64,000 bases of DNA, taken from the NCBI RefSeq assembly GCF_023706045.1, contig NZ_BQYL01000001.1:1713501-1777500 (forward strand). The letters are read 5' to 3'. This stretch comes from Kangiella sp. TOML190 (lineage in GTDB: Bacteria; Pseudomonadota; Gammaproteobacteria; Enterobacterales; Kangiellaceae). The notes under the pieces are model-generated. The model ran no database searches, was not told where the DNA came from, and saw only the letters and a list, made by a program, of their open reading frames with translations. The translations under genes and the position numbers were made by a program. Below, one piece after another: positions 53,993 through 63,258 of the stretch. How positions within the stretch are numbered: the first letter of the stretch is position 1; the number at the start of each line of letters is the position of its first letter.

Positions 53993-55609
53993 ATGCGAAT
54001 AGCAATAGCTCAGAATAATTATATCGTCGGTGACATCCAGCACAATTTGGAACTGATTAAGGCTTCGTTAGCCAAGGCCGAAAAAGCCGGTGCCGAGCTA
54101 TTGGTGCTGTCAGAGCTGTCCTTGAGCGCTTATCCACCTGAGGACTTATTGCTACGCTCGGATCTGTATTGGTTAATCGATAGCGCCCTTGAAGAGTTGC
54201 GCCAATTGAACTCGAAGGTTGCCTTAGTGGTTGGCCATCCGGAAAAAGTCGGCGATAAACTCTTTAATAGCGCCAGCCTGATCCATAAAGGGCAGCTGCT
54301 TGCTTGTTACCGCAAACAATTGTTACCCAATTATTCGGTCTTTGATGAGAAGCGTTACTTTACCCCAGGCGATAAGGACTGTGTGGTGACCATTAATGGG
54401 GTCAAGGTAGGGATTCTGATTTGCGAAGACTTGTGGTTTCCGGAGCCAAGTGCTGCTTGCAAGGCTGCTGGAGCAGAAATTATCGTCAGTCCCAATGCTT
54501 CGCCTTATTATTTTGGTAAAGGCCATCGCCGTGAAGAGGAGATTGGCGCTCGAGCAGGTGAAAATCAGGTACCCATTCTGTACGTTAATCAAATTGGTGG
54601 TCAAGATGAATTGTTATTCGATGGCGCTTCCATCGCGTACGATGCTAATGGCGATACCATTTTTGTGGCCAATGAATTTGAAGAAGACTTTGTGCTGTTT
54701 GAATTCGATAATATCCATAATACTTTAGTTACCGAGAGAAGCACTTCGGTGCAGTTGCACGATGAAGCAGAAATTTGGCAAGCATTGGTATTAGGCACTC
54801 GCGACTATATCCATAAAAATGGTATGACAGGCGCGCTTTTGGGCTTATCCGGCGGTATCGACTCGGCGGTGACCTTAGCCATAGCAGTGGATGCACTGGG
54901 CGCAGAAAACGTCAACGCGGTGATGATGCCTTTTAAATATACCGCCAGTATGAGTATCGAAGATGCCACTGCCGAAGCGCAAGCTTTAGGGATTGAGTTT
55001 GATATTATTTCGATTGAGCCTATGTATAACGCTTTTATGGCTCAGCTCGAAGATAAATTTAAAGGTACTAAGCCTAACGTGACCGAACAGAATATTCAGG
55101 CGCGGGCGCGCGGCGTTTTATTAATGGCGTTGTCCAACAAGTTTGGCCGAATCGTCTTGACGACAGGCAATAAGTCGGAAGTCGCGGTGGGCTATTGTAC
55201 CTTGTATGGCGATATGTGCGGTGGTTTTAATCCACTTAAAGACGTTCCAAAAACGCTGGTTTATAAACTGGCAGAGTACCGTAATACCATTTCGCCGGTG
55301 ATCCCTGAGCGGGTTATCACTCGTGCGCCTTCGGCTGAATTAGCTCCCGATCAAAAAGATGAAGATAATTTGCCGCCTTATGAGATCCTCGATCCAATTT
55401 TAGAAGCTTATGTAGAGCAGGATAAAAGTATTGCCGAAATAGTCGCTTTAGGGTTTGATGAGGCGGTGGTGCGGCGTGTGATATGGTTGGTGGATATTAA
55501 CGAACATAAAAGACGCCAGTCGGCTCCAGGGGTTAGAATCAGTTCCAGAGCCTTTGGCCGTGATCGCCGTTACCCGATAACCTCAGGTTATGGTCGTCAG
55601 TTTAAATAA
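53993..55609 (+). CDS. nadE: Glutamine-dependent NAD+ synthetase
   Basis: 538 residues from ATG 53993 (a TTG at 53978 is in frame). The N-terminal nitrilase-type glutaminase has E41, K108 (YRKQLLPNYSVFDE) and C144 (ILICEDLWFPEP). The C-terminal synthetase has the SGGIDS P-loop and TTGNKSEVAVGYCTLYGDMCGG. The fused glutaminase lets it use glutamine for the amination of deamido-NAD+. The gene is followed by glnB after 34 bases, probably in the same transcript; GlnB could link the pair to nitrogen status. Confidence 0.96.
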   Translation: MRIAIAQNNYIVGDIQHNLELIKASLAKAEKAGAELLVLSELSLSAYPPEDLLLRSDLYWLIDSALEELRQLNSKVALVVGHPEKVGDKLFNSASLIHKGQLLACYRKQLLPNYSVFDEKRYFTPGDKDCVVTINGVKVGILICEDLWFPEPSAACKAAGAEIIVSPNASPYYFGKGHRREEEIGARAGENQVPILYVNQIGGQDELLFDGASIAYDANGDTIFVANEFEEDFVLFEFDNIHNTLVTERSTSVQLHDEAEIWQALVLGTRDYIHKNGMTGALLGLSGGIDSAVTLAIAVDALGAENVNAVMMPFKYTASMSIEDATAEAQALGIEFDIISIEPMYNAFMAQLEDKFKGTKPNVTEQNIQARARGVLLMALSNKFGRIVLTTGNKSEVAVGYCTLYGDMCGGFNPLKDVPKTLVYKLAEYRNTISPVIPERVITRAPSAELAPDQKDEDNLPPYEILDPILEAYVEQDKSIAEIVALGFDEAVVRRVIWLVDINEHKRRQSAPGVRISSRAFGRDRRYPITSGYGRQFK

Positions 55610-55619
55610 CGCAGTTTAG

Positions 55620-55982
<363 letters not shown>

Positions 55983-56042
55983 GTAATGAAAAATATTTGC
56001 ATTGATTAATGGTTTTGCCACCAGTCTCTATGCTACAGAGGT

Positions 56043-56072
56043 AAAAAAGGCGCTTAACTAAGCGCCTTTTTT
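56043..56072. terminator. Bidirectional terminator between glnB and bamD
   Basis: AAAAAAGGCGCTT-AACT-AAGCGCCTTTTTT: a 13-base stem with a tetraloop, with A and T runs on the two sides. Confidence 0.9.
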
Positions 56073-56081
56073 ATGGTTCAT

Positions 56082-56843
56082 TTAAAACTCAGCTAAGTCG
56101 TAATCAGGATAATTCAACAATAGAACCCGGCGATATTGCTCCGCCAATTCTGGAATATCCAATAATTTATAAGAATTCACCAAAATTTCTAAGGCTTGCG
56201 GCACTGAGGTGGATTTTGGATAGGCTTCGACGATGTATTTAGCGCGGTTGGCTGCGCCCACATAGCTGTCTCGATCCATATAAAAGCGCGCAATATGCAA
56301 TTCGTGCTGTGCTAGCAGGTTCTTAATTTGAATCATGCGTTGGCGGGCATCGGGCGCATACTCACTTTCAGGATAAACTTGCACCAAAGATTTAAAGCTG
56401 TCGAAAGCGGCTTTTAGGTTGCTGGTATCGCGCTTGTGCATATCGGCACTTAATATATCCTTAAAAAAGCCTTTTTCTTGTTCGTAGTACATTACCCCTT
56501 TCATGTAGTAAACATAAGCTAGGCTTTTATGTTGCGGATGTTGACGAATAAAACGATCGGCTTGAAGTTGACCTTGCTCGAATCCACCTTTTTTAAAATA
56601 AGCGAAAATAAGGTCCAGTTTTACTTGCTCTGAAATTCGGCCAAAAGGATAGCGGGTATCAATTTCTTCGAGTAATTCAATGGCGCGGGTATAGTTGCCA
56701 GCATTCAAAGCGCTTTTAGCTTTAGTGGTCAATTCTTGAGCGGTTAACGACTCAACTTCCGTTTTTTCATCATCAGGTGTGGTCGAACAGCCGGCTAAGG
56801 TAAGGCTAAGCAGCGCGACGAAAATAAGTAGGTGTTTTTGCAT
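56082..56843 (-). CDS. bamD: Outer membrane protein assembly factor BamD
   Basis: 253 residues. The lipoprotein signal peptide ends in LTLAGC (Cys19). The mature part has five TPR-like units, with AKSALNAGNYTRAIELLEEIDTRYPFGR, AYFKKGGFEQGQLQADRFIRQHP, YMKGVMYY and RFYMDRDSYVGAANRAKYIVEAYP as conserved blocks. It is the essential lipoprotein that links BamA with BamC and BamE and recognises the C-terminal signal of outer-membrane proteins. It is divergent from rluD, as in Pseudomonas. Confidence 0.95.
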   Translation of the reverse strand: MQKHLLIFVALLSLTLAGCSTTPDDEKTEVESLTAQELTTKAKSALNAGNYTRAIELLEEIDTRYPFGRISEQVKLDLIFAYFKKGGFEQGQLQADRFIRQHPQHKSLAYVYYMKGVMYYEQEKGFFKDILSADMHKRDTSNLKAAFDSFKSLVQVYPESEYAPDARQRMIQIKNLLAQHELHIARFYMDRDSYVGAANRAKYIVEAYPKSTSVPQALEILVNSYKLLDIPELAEQYRRVLLLNYPDYDLAEF

Positions 56844-56960
56844 ATTGATTTTCTAGTTGATTAAGAGCCTGATACAATGTGCAACATTCTAACCGAGCAA
56901 ACCGATCACGCCAATCCTTATTACAAGAATTTACAGTGGTATTGCCTAAAAATAATCAGT

Positions 56961-57935
56961 ATGAGTACACAAACCGTAGAAATCAGACATACATTCGACG
57001 AAAAAGTTTACGGCCAACGGCTGGATTTTGCGCTGGCTCAGGAATTTACCGATTATTCGCGTGCGCGTATTCAAGATTGGATCAAGCAAGGCTTCGTTAA
57101 GCTCAATGGTCAACTAGTAACTAGTGCAAAACATAAACTGGCTGGTTTTGAGCTGGTCGAAGTTGATGCAACTATTAAAGTTGAAGGCGATTGGAAGCCG
57201 CAAGCCATTGCGCTAGATATTGCCTATGAAGATGATGACTTGTTGGTGATTAATAAGCCTGCTGGCTTGGTGGTACATCCCGGCGCTGGCAATCGTGACG
57301 GTACCTTGGTCAATGCTTTATTGCACCATGCCCCTGAGCTTGCCAACTTACCACGAGCGGGGATTATCCACCGTTTAGATAAGGAAACCACCGGATTATT
57401 GGTTGTTGCTAAAACTATCGCGGCCCATACGGAGCTGGTGGAGCAACTGCAAAATCGCGCTTTTACTCGCGAATACGATGCCGTAACCAATCGTGTTATG
57501 GTCTCCGGTAGTACCATTGATGCGCCTATTGGTCGCCATCCGAGCAAAAGAACTTCGATGGCGGTAACGCCCGATGGTAAGCGTGCTATTACCCATTATC
57601 GAGTAGTGGAAAAGTTTTTAGATCATAGTCACATTAAATTAAGACTAGAAACAGGCAGAACCCACCAAATTCGGGTGCATATGGCGCATTTAAAATTTCC
57701 GCTAATTGGCGATCCGCTTTACGGTGGTCGCTTTCGTACGCCTACTAAAATCACCCCCGAGCTACGAGAGACCATTGGTGGTTTCAGGCGCCAAGCATTG
57801 CATGCTAGTTTGCTGGGGTTAATGCATCCTGCTACTGGTGAATACATTGAATGGCGAGCACCATTGCCTAGCGACATGCAGCAACTATTGGTATCGTTGC
57901 GCAAGAATAAAGACTTTTTTGAGAATCAAGAATAA
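56961..57935 (+). CDS. rluD: 23S rRNA pseudouridine synthase RluD
   Basis: 324 residues from ATG 56961; the upstream in-frame extension to 56877 is not conserved. An N-terminal S4 RNA-binding domain (about 18-65) is followed by the synthase with catalytic D140 in IIHRLDKETTGLLVVAKT. RluD makes pseudouridines 1911, 1915 and 1917 in helix 69 of 23S rRNA. It lies head to head with bamD and 9 bases before pgeF, the conserved gammaproteobacterial order. Confidence 0.95.
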   Translation: MSTQTVEIRHTFDEKVYGQRLDFALAQEFTDYSRARIQDWIKQGFVKLNGQLVTSAKHKLAGFELVEVDATIKVEGDWKPQAIALDIAYEDDDLLVINKPAGLVVHPGAGNRDGTLVNALLHHAPELANLPRAGIIHRLDKETTGLLVVAKTIAAHTELVEQLQNRAFTREYDAVTNRVMVSGSTIDAPIGRHPSKRTSMAVTPDGKRAITHYRVVEKFLDHSHIKLRLETGRTHQIRVHMAHLKFPLIGDPLYGGRFRTPTKITPELRETIGGFRRQALHASLLGLMHPATGEYIEWRAPLPSDMQQLLVSLRKNKDFFENQE

Positions 57936-57944
57936 CAAAAAAAC

Positions 57945-58691
57945 ATGTCGAATACTTTAGAGGTTATTAGCCCCAATTGGCCTGCGCCTAGCAAGATTAA
58001 AGCCTTTTCAACCTATCGCCAAGGCGGAGTGAGCGATAAGCCCTTTGATGGATTGAATTTGGCGCAGCATGTCAATGATGAGTCGCAATCGGTTGCCGCT
58101 AATCGTCAGTTGCTTGAGCAAAGGCTCGAGCACCCGCAGGCCCCCCATTGGCTCACTCAAACCCACTCCACAACAGTTGTTCAATACCAAGATTCAAATA
58201 TTAATTGTGAGGCAGATGGTGTTTTTAGTCGTCAAGCGGGGCAGGCCTGCGTGGTGATGACTGCGGACTGTTTACCCGTATTATTGTGTTCCAAACAAGC
58301 TGATTTTGTTGCAGCAGTTCATGCCGGTTGGCGCGGTATGGCCGAGGGTATTTTGTTAAATGCGCTAAAGCTTTTTCAAGAACCACGTCAGTTAATGGCT
58401 TGGATTGGACCGGCGATTTCGCAACAGCACTTTGAGGTGGGCGCAGAAGTCAAAGCACTGTTTGGGCAAGCAAACCAAGATTTTGCAGCATTTTTTGAAG
58501 CGAGTAATCATGATAGGTTTTTAGCGGATTTGCCTGCCATCGCCCAGCTACAGTTAGAGCAGCAAGGGGTCGAAGTTTATCAAAGTGGTCTTTGCACCTA
58601 TGCTAATCCTAAGCAATTTTTTTCCTATCGCCGTGATGGCGAAACCGGTCGCATGGCGAGCATGATTTGGATTGAAGATGAACATGGTTAA
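57945..58691 (+). CDS. pgeF: Peptidoglycan editing factor PgeF (YfiH, multicopper-like)
   Basis: 248 residues. TADCLPVLLC, AAVHAGWRGMAEGI and the C-terminal SGLCTYANPKQFFSYRRDGETGRMAS are signatures of the YfiH/DUF152 family, whose zinc/copper site uses His and Cys. In E. coli the protein removes L-Ser that is wrongly used in place of L-Ala in UDP-MurNAc peptides. The family also shows laccase or purine-nucleoside activity. It starts 9 bases after rluD and overlaps the start of the acyltransferase gene. Confidence 0.92.
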   Translation: MSNTLEVISPNWPAPSKIKAFSTYRQGGVSDKPFDGLNLAQHVNDESQSVAANRQLLEQRLEHPQAPHWLTQTHSTTVVQYQDSNINCEADGVFSRQAGQACVVMTADCLPVLLCSKQADFVAAVHAGWRGMAEGILLNALKLFQEPRQLMAWIGPAISQQHFEVGAEVKALFGQANQDFAAFFEASNHDRFLADLPAIAQLQLEQQGVEVYQSGLCTYANPKQFFSYRRDGETGRMASMIWIEDEHG

Positions 58692-59415
58692 TTTGGAGCT
58701 GGGTTTAGGTGCCATTATTGGCTTATGTTTTGGCCTTGCGCTGCTGATTGTGTTGCTACTGCTGAATCGTTTGGGAAAAAAATACAACCAAGTGGATTGG
58801 GGCGGGACTTTCTTTAATCGCATTGACGGTATTTTTCGTTATTATTGCCTCAACTTCCATAATCTGAAATTTAAAGGTTTAGACAGTACTGCCAATCGTT
58901 TTCACTTACCGAAAACTGGTGGCGCTCTGGTGATTTCCAATCACTTTTCGGGAATCGATCCGTTTTTACTCATTGCCGCATGCGACAGACCAATTCGCTT
59001 TATGATTGCCAAGGAGGAATATCAACGTTGGTATCTAAAATGGCTTTTTAAAGGCGCTGGCTGTATTCCGGTGGATCGAACCGGACGCGCTGATATTGCT
59101 TTTCGACAAGCTAAACGCGCTTTAGATAAAGGTGAGATTATCGCTTTATTTCCGCACGGTAAAATTCATTTGGATCATGAGCAACCGTATCGAGTGAAGC
59201 CAGGTATTAGAAAACTAGCGCAACTTTCTAAAGTTCCTATTTTTGTTGCTAGGCTAACTGGCGTGCGGGGCCAAGGAAGCGTTTTCACGCCTTTATTTTT
59301 GCGCTCTAACTGTGTCGTGACTCAACATCCAAATCTAGACCATGAGTATTTTGAACAAACAGATAGCTTGTTAAAACTCGGTGAGTTATTGTTGGGGCAT
59401 CGAGAGTCACTTTAA
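58678..59415 (+). CDS. Lysophospholipid acyltransferase (PlsC-like)
   Basis: 245 residues from ATG 58678, overlapping pgeF by 14 bases; ATG 58684 is another option. One N-terminal transmembrane helix (about 6-28) is followed by the PlsC domain with NHFSGIDPF (HX4D catalytic motif), CIPVDRTGRAD, and FPHGKIHLD instead of the usual FPEGTRS. The change of FPEG to FPHG may alter substrate choice. It likely transfers an acyl chain to a lysophospholipid at the inner membrane. It is inserted between pgeF and clpB, which are neighbours in Pseudomonas. Confidence 0.82.
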   Translation: MNMVNLELGLGAIIGLCFGLALLIVLLLLNRLGKKYNQVDWGGTFFNRIDGIFRYYCLNFHNLKFKGLDSTANRFHLPKTGGALVISNHFSGIDPFLLIAACDRPIRFMIAKEEYQRWYLKWLFKGAGCIPVDRTGRADIAFRQAKRALDKGEIIALFPHGKIHLDHEQPYRVKPGIRKLAQLSKVPIFVARLTGVRGQGSVFTPLFLRSNCVVTQHPNLDHEYFEQTDSLLKLGELLLGHRESL

Positions 59416-59473
59416 TCGAGTCTATAGCAGTTCTTGCCAGCTCTGGGTTTGCACAATTATTCACCAAGCCGCT

Positions 59474-59501
59474 CTTGAAATAATTCCCTTAAACCGCATC
59501 T
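59474..59501 (+). promoter_or_regulatory. Heat-shock (sigma32) promoter of clpB
   Basis: CTTGAAA (59474-59480), 13 bases, CCGCATCT (59494-59501). The sigma32 consensus is CTTGAAA-N(13-14)-CCCCATNT, so only one core base differs. It lies about 86 bases before the clpB start. This fits the known heat control of clpB. Confidence 0.85.
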
Positions 59502-59586
59502 TCTAATCATGTTAGTTCGCTAAGCTATTGGCCATTGTTTGCTGCTTGAAGCTTAGTGCATAGTATTTTTGCGGAGATCTATTTCG

Positions 59587-62171
59587 ATGAGAATGGACAA
59601 ATTAACCAGTAAATTTCAAAACGCTTTAGCCGATGCGCAATCTTTGGCTGTGGGCAAAGATCATCAATTTATAGAGCCAGAGCATTTGCTGTTAGCGATG
59701 CTCAATCAACAGGGCAACAGCATTGTTGGGATCTTAAATCAAATTGGAGTTCACCCAGCGCAATTGACACAAAGCTTAGAGCAAAAGTTATCGCAGATGC
59801 CGCAAGTTAGCGGTACCGCGGGTGAAGTGCATGTTTCACAATCGCTCGGGGCTTTATTAAACGTGTGCGATAAATTTGCGCAACAACGAAACGATCAATA
59901 CATTTCGTCGGAGTTGTTTTTATTGGCGGCGATTGGCGATAAAAGCTTAGGTAAAACCCTAAAAGACAATGGCGTTACCGCACAAATGGTGGAAGAGGCT
60001 ATTAGCCAAATTCGTGGTGGACAAAATGTTAACGATCCCAATGCCGAAGATAATCGTCAGGCTTTGGATAAATATACTATCGATTTAACCCAGCGAGCCG
60101 AAAACGGCAAGCTGGATCCCGTCATTGGTCGTGATGATGAGATCCGTCGCTGTATTCAGGTGTTGCAACGTCGCAGCAAAAACAATCCGGTGTTAATTGG
60201 TGCTCCTGGTGTGGGTAAAACCGCAATTATCGAAGGTTTAGCACAACGAATCGTTAATGGCGAAGTGCCAGAAGGTATTAAAAATAAACGGGTTTTATCT
60301 TTAGATATGGGCGCCTTGATTGCTGGTGCTAAATTTCGAGGCGAATTTGAAGAACGTTTAAAAGCTGTGCTTAAAGATTTGTCAAAACAAGAAGGGCAAA
60401 TCATTTTATTTATTGATGAGTTGCATACTATGGTAGGTGCGGGTAAGGCAGAAGGCGCTATGGATGCGGGTAATATGCTTAAACCTGCTTTGGCGCGCGG
60501 CGAATTGCACTGTGTTGGCGCTACTACTTTAGATGAGTATCGCCAATATGTGGAAAAAGATGCAGCGCTTGAGCGTCGTTTCCAAAAAGTCTTGGTGGAT
60601 GAGCCTACTACTGAAGATACCATCGCCATACTGCGTGGTCTTAAAGAACGATACGAAGTGCATCATGGGGTGGAAATTACCGATCCGGCGATTGTTGCCG
60701 CGACCAGTTTATCGCAGCGCTATATTACCGACCGTCAATTGCCGGATAAGGCGATTGATTTGATCGATGAGGCGGCTAGCCGTATCCGGATGGAAATTGA
60801 CTCAAAGCCTGAAGTGATGGATAAGCTTGACAGACGTTTGATCCAGTTGAAAATTCAACGCGAAGCTCTAAAAAAGAAACCGACGATAGCTCTAAGCAGC
60901 GTTTATCGGATCTGGAAGCGACCATTGCTGAGTTGGAAAAGGAGTATGCTGAGCTCAATGAGATCTGGACGGCGGAAAAAGCTGCGGTGCATGGTACTCA
61001 AAATATTAAGGCTGAGCTTGATCAGGCGCGGACGGATCTTGAAGCTGCGCAACGCTCAGGCGATTTGACGAAAATGTCCGAGCTGCAATACGGCTTGATT
61101 CCAGAGCTTGAAGCCAAATTAGCTTCGGCTAGTGACGCTGAAGATGATGGGGCTGACATGCAGTTATTGCGAAATAAAGTCACCGATCAAGAGATTGCCG
61201 AAGTGGTGGCAAAATGGACCGGTATTCCTGTTTCAAAAATGCTGCAAGGAGAGAAAGACAAGCTGCTACAGATGGAGTCTTATTTACACCAAAGGGTGAT
61301 TGGTCAAGATGAAGCGGTGGTGGCGGTTTCCAACGCGGTGCGCCGTTCACGAGCGGGCTTATCCGATCCGAATCGGCCCAATGGTTCATTTTTGTTTTTG
61401 GGGCCAACCGGAGTGGGTAAAACCGAGCTGTGTAAATCCTTGGCAGAATTCTTGTTCGATACAGAAGATGCCATGGTAAGGATCGACATGTCGGAGTTTA
61501 TGGAAAAGCATGCAGTAGCGCGCTTAATCGGTGCGCCTCCAGGCTATGTGGGTTATGAAGAGGGCGGTTATTTGACCGAAGCGGTACGTCGTAAACCCTA
61601 TTCGGTGGTGTTATTTGATGAAGTGGAAAAAGCCCATGCTGATGTATTTAACGTCTTGCTGCAGGTGTTAGAAGACGGTCGTTTAACTGATAGTCAGGGG
61701 CGAACCGTGGATTTTAGAAATACGGTAGTGGTCATGACTTCTAACTTAGGATCTGATCTGATTCAAAACTTTAATTCAGATAATGATACTGCTTCTGAAA
61801 CGGATCTTAAATCGCAATTGATGGAAATGGTTGGCAGCTTCTTTCGCCCAGAGTTTATTAACCGGATTGATGAAACGGTTGTGTTCCACAGTTTAGGTAA
61901 GCAAGCGGTAAAACAAATTGCTCAGATCCAACTGGCTAACTTGAATAAGCGTCTGGCGGAGATGGACCTAGCCATTGAGTTTAGTCAAGAAGCGATGGAT
62001 TATTTAGCGGATGTGGGATTCGATCCAGTGTTTGGCGCAAGACCTTTAAAAAGAGCCATCCAAGCCTATGTGGAAAATCCTTTAGCGCAAAAGCTGTTGC
62101 AGGGTGACTTCGCCAAAGGTGCCGTGATTAAGGTCGGTTTACAAGATCACAGTTTAGTCTTTACTAGCTAA
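59587..62171 (+). CDS. clpB: Disaggregase ClpB, reading frame split at 60870-60876
   Basis: The start at 59587 matches E. coli ([20 protein letters not shown]) and has GGAGAT upstream. The zero frame covers the N domain, the first AAA+ module (Walker [10 protein letters not shown], Walker B FIDELH) and the start of the coiled M domain, then continues with unrelated residues to a stop at 61068. The -1 frame continues the M domain and the second AAA+ module ([19 protein letters not shown], arginine finger [11 protein letters not shown]) to 62171. A -1 shift at CTA AAA AAG gives a normal ClpB of 861 residues. ClpB rescues aggregated proteins with DnaK. The gene may be frameshifted, mis-sequenced at the A6 run, or recoded. 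Confidence 0.9.
60870..60876 (+). other. In-phase A AAA AAG heptamer at the clpB frame change
   Basis: The zero-frame codons read CTA AAA AAG. A -1 slip makes the next codon GAA (60876-60878), which continues ClpB as [17 protein letters not shown] is the heptamer used in E. coli dnaX for programmed -1 frameshifting. One missing A in a 7-A run would look the same. Confidence 0.8.
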
Positions 62172-62194
62172 TGTAGCTTGTAATTAGCCAATAA

Positions 62195-62226
62195 AAAGCG
62201 AGCGGGCTTGTCAGCTCGCTCGCTTT
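62195..62226. terminator. Terminator after clpB
   Basis: AAAGCGAGCG / CGCTCGCTTT encloses a 12-base loop, 23 bases after the clpB stop and 3 bases before the end of the convergent DUF4124 gene. It may serve both. Confidence 0.75.
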
Positions 62227-62229
62227 ATT

Positions 62230-62682
62230 TTAACTATCGCAAAAGCGCTCTATATTCTCTTTAACGGTGGTCAATCTTTCACTTCTTTCTTCGTCAGTTA
62301 AAAATCGCTCTTCGCCATTTTCAACTACTTTCACCTTATCGCCATTTTCAAGAGCGTTTAGATTGCTTTTAGATATTTCGCAATTTTTACGTCTAATTTC
62401 TTCTTTGGAAGAAAAGCCAGCCTGATTCGAGGATTCGTTGTTAGCTTTTGAGGCTGCTTGCTCAGGCTTCTTATATATTTCTTTTGCCAGCACATCTTTA
62501 GCGCTCCGATCGCGAATTATAGTATAAGCAATCCCAGAAGGTGGTTTCGATTGGGTATATTTGATCTGACCACTCGAATCTTTCCATTTATAAATAATCT
62601 CACCTGCCTGCGCCAAACCTGTAAATAAGCTCGACATCAAAGTCAGCGTTAAAATGGATAAAAAAATCGTAAACTTAGGCAT
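62230..62682 (-). CDS. DUF4124 domain protein, exported
   Basis: 150 residues from ATG 62682, which has AAGGAAG upstream; the frame is open to 62715. A signal peptide ends at about AQA (residue 26). The N-terminal mature part is the DUF4124 motif IIYKWKDSSGQIKYTQSKPP, a short beta module common in exported gammaproteobacterial proteins. The rest is charged and probably coiled (KNCEISKSNLNALENG). No function is established. The gene is convergent with clpB. Confidence 0.8.
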   Translation of the reverse strand: MPKFTIFLSILTLTLMSSLFTGLAQAGEIIYKWKDSSGQIKYTQSKPPSGIAYTIIRDRSAKDVLAKEIYKKPEQAASKANNESSNQAGFSSKEEIRRKNCEISKSNLNALENGDKVKVVENGEERFLTDEERSERLTTVKENIERFCDS

Positions 62683-62790
62683 AAAACTTCCTTTAATTAA
62701 CATCATCAATGGCAATTCTAATTATTCAAGGCTTAATAATGCCTGAATAGCGTTGATGCTACAAGACTAAATCTTAGGGTTGTTTCGATG

Positions 62791-63081
62791 CTAAGTTATT
62801 GTTTCTATAGACTCTTCGTTGATCTTTAGCTGATTTTTATGAGCAAAGTCGAGAATTTCTTTAAATAGATTGGGGTGCTGCTGTTCTAGTTGATGATGGA
62901 CAATGACTGATTTGATGCCTTCAATGACTGCCGGCCTTAACAGTGGAGAGTAGATCATACGACGGTTTCTGAAGCTGCATAAATTGCCACACATCCGTTC
63001 AGCCCAGTCGCTCGGACGAAACTTGTCGCCTGACTGGGTAATGCCTTGAATAATGTAGCGTTTATTGCCGTCAGTAGTCAT
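62791..63081 (-). CDS. DUF3579 family protein
   Basis: 96 residues. RYIIQGITQSGDKFRPSDWAERMCGNL and RRMIYSPLLRPAVIEGIKSVIV match the DUF3579 pattern of small cytoplasmic proteins in beta- and gammaproteobacteria, with a C-terminal amphipathic helix (FKEILDFAHKNQLKI). Function is unknown. It lies 177 bases from the divergent pssA gene. Confidence 0.75.
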   Translation of the reverse strand: MTTDGNKRYIIQGITQSGDKFRPSDWAERMCGNLCSFRNRRMIYSPLLRPAVIEGIKSVIVHHQLEQQHPNLFKEILDFAHKNQLKINEESIETIT

Positions 63082-63258
63082 TTCTCAAAAAGACTCTCTT
63101 AAAAGTGCGGCTATCTTGCCAGAAAAGATCCGAGTGTCAATAGCTCCTAATTTGGTTCTGAGCCTCAGCCTATCAAATTTGAAAATGCTTCTCTAGTAAA
63201 GATGGATTATGTTACCCTATTGAAATCAAAATCATAGCTTAAAAACTTAGAGCTTTTT

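Noticed and set aside
60877..61068. C-terminal tail of the first clpB frame as a real domain
   Set aside because: Its sequence is basic and unlike any ClpB, while the -1 frame continues the conserved M domain.
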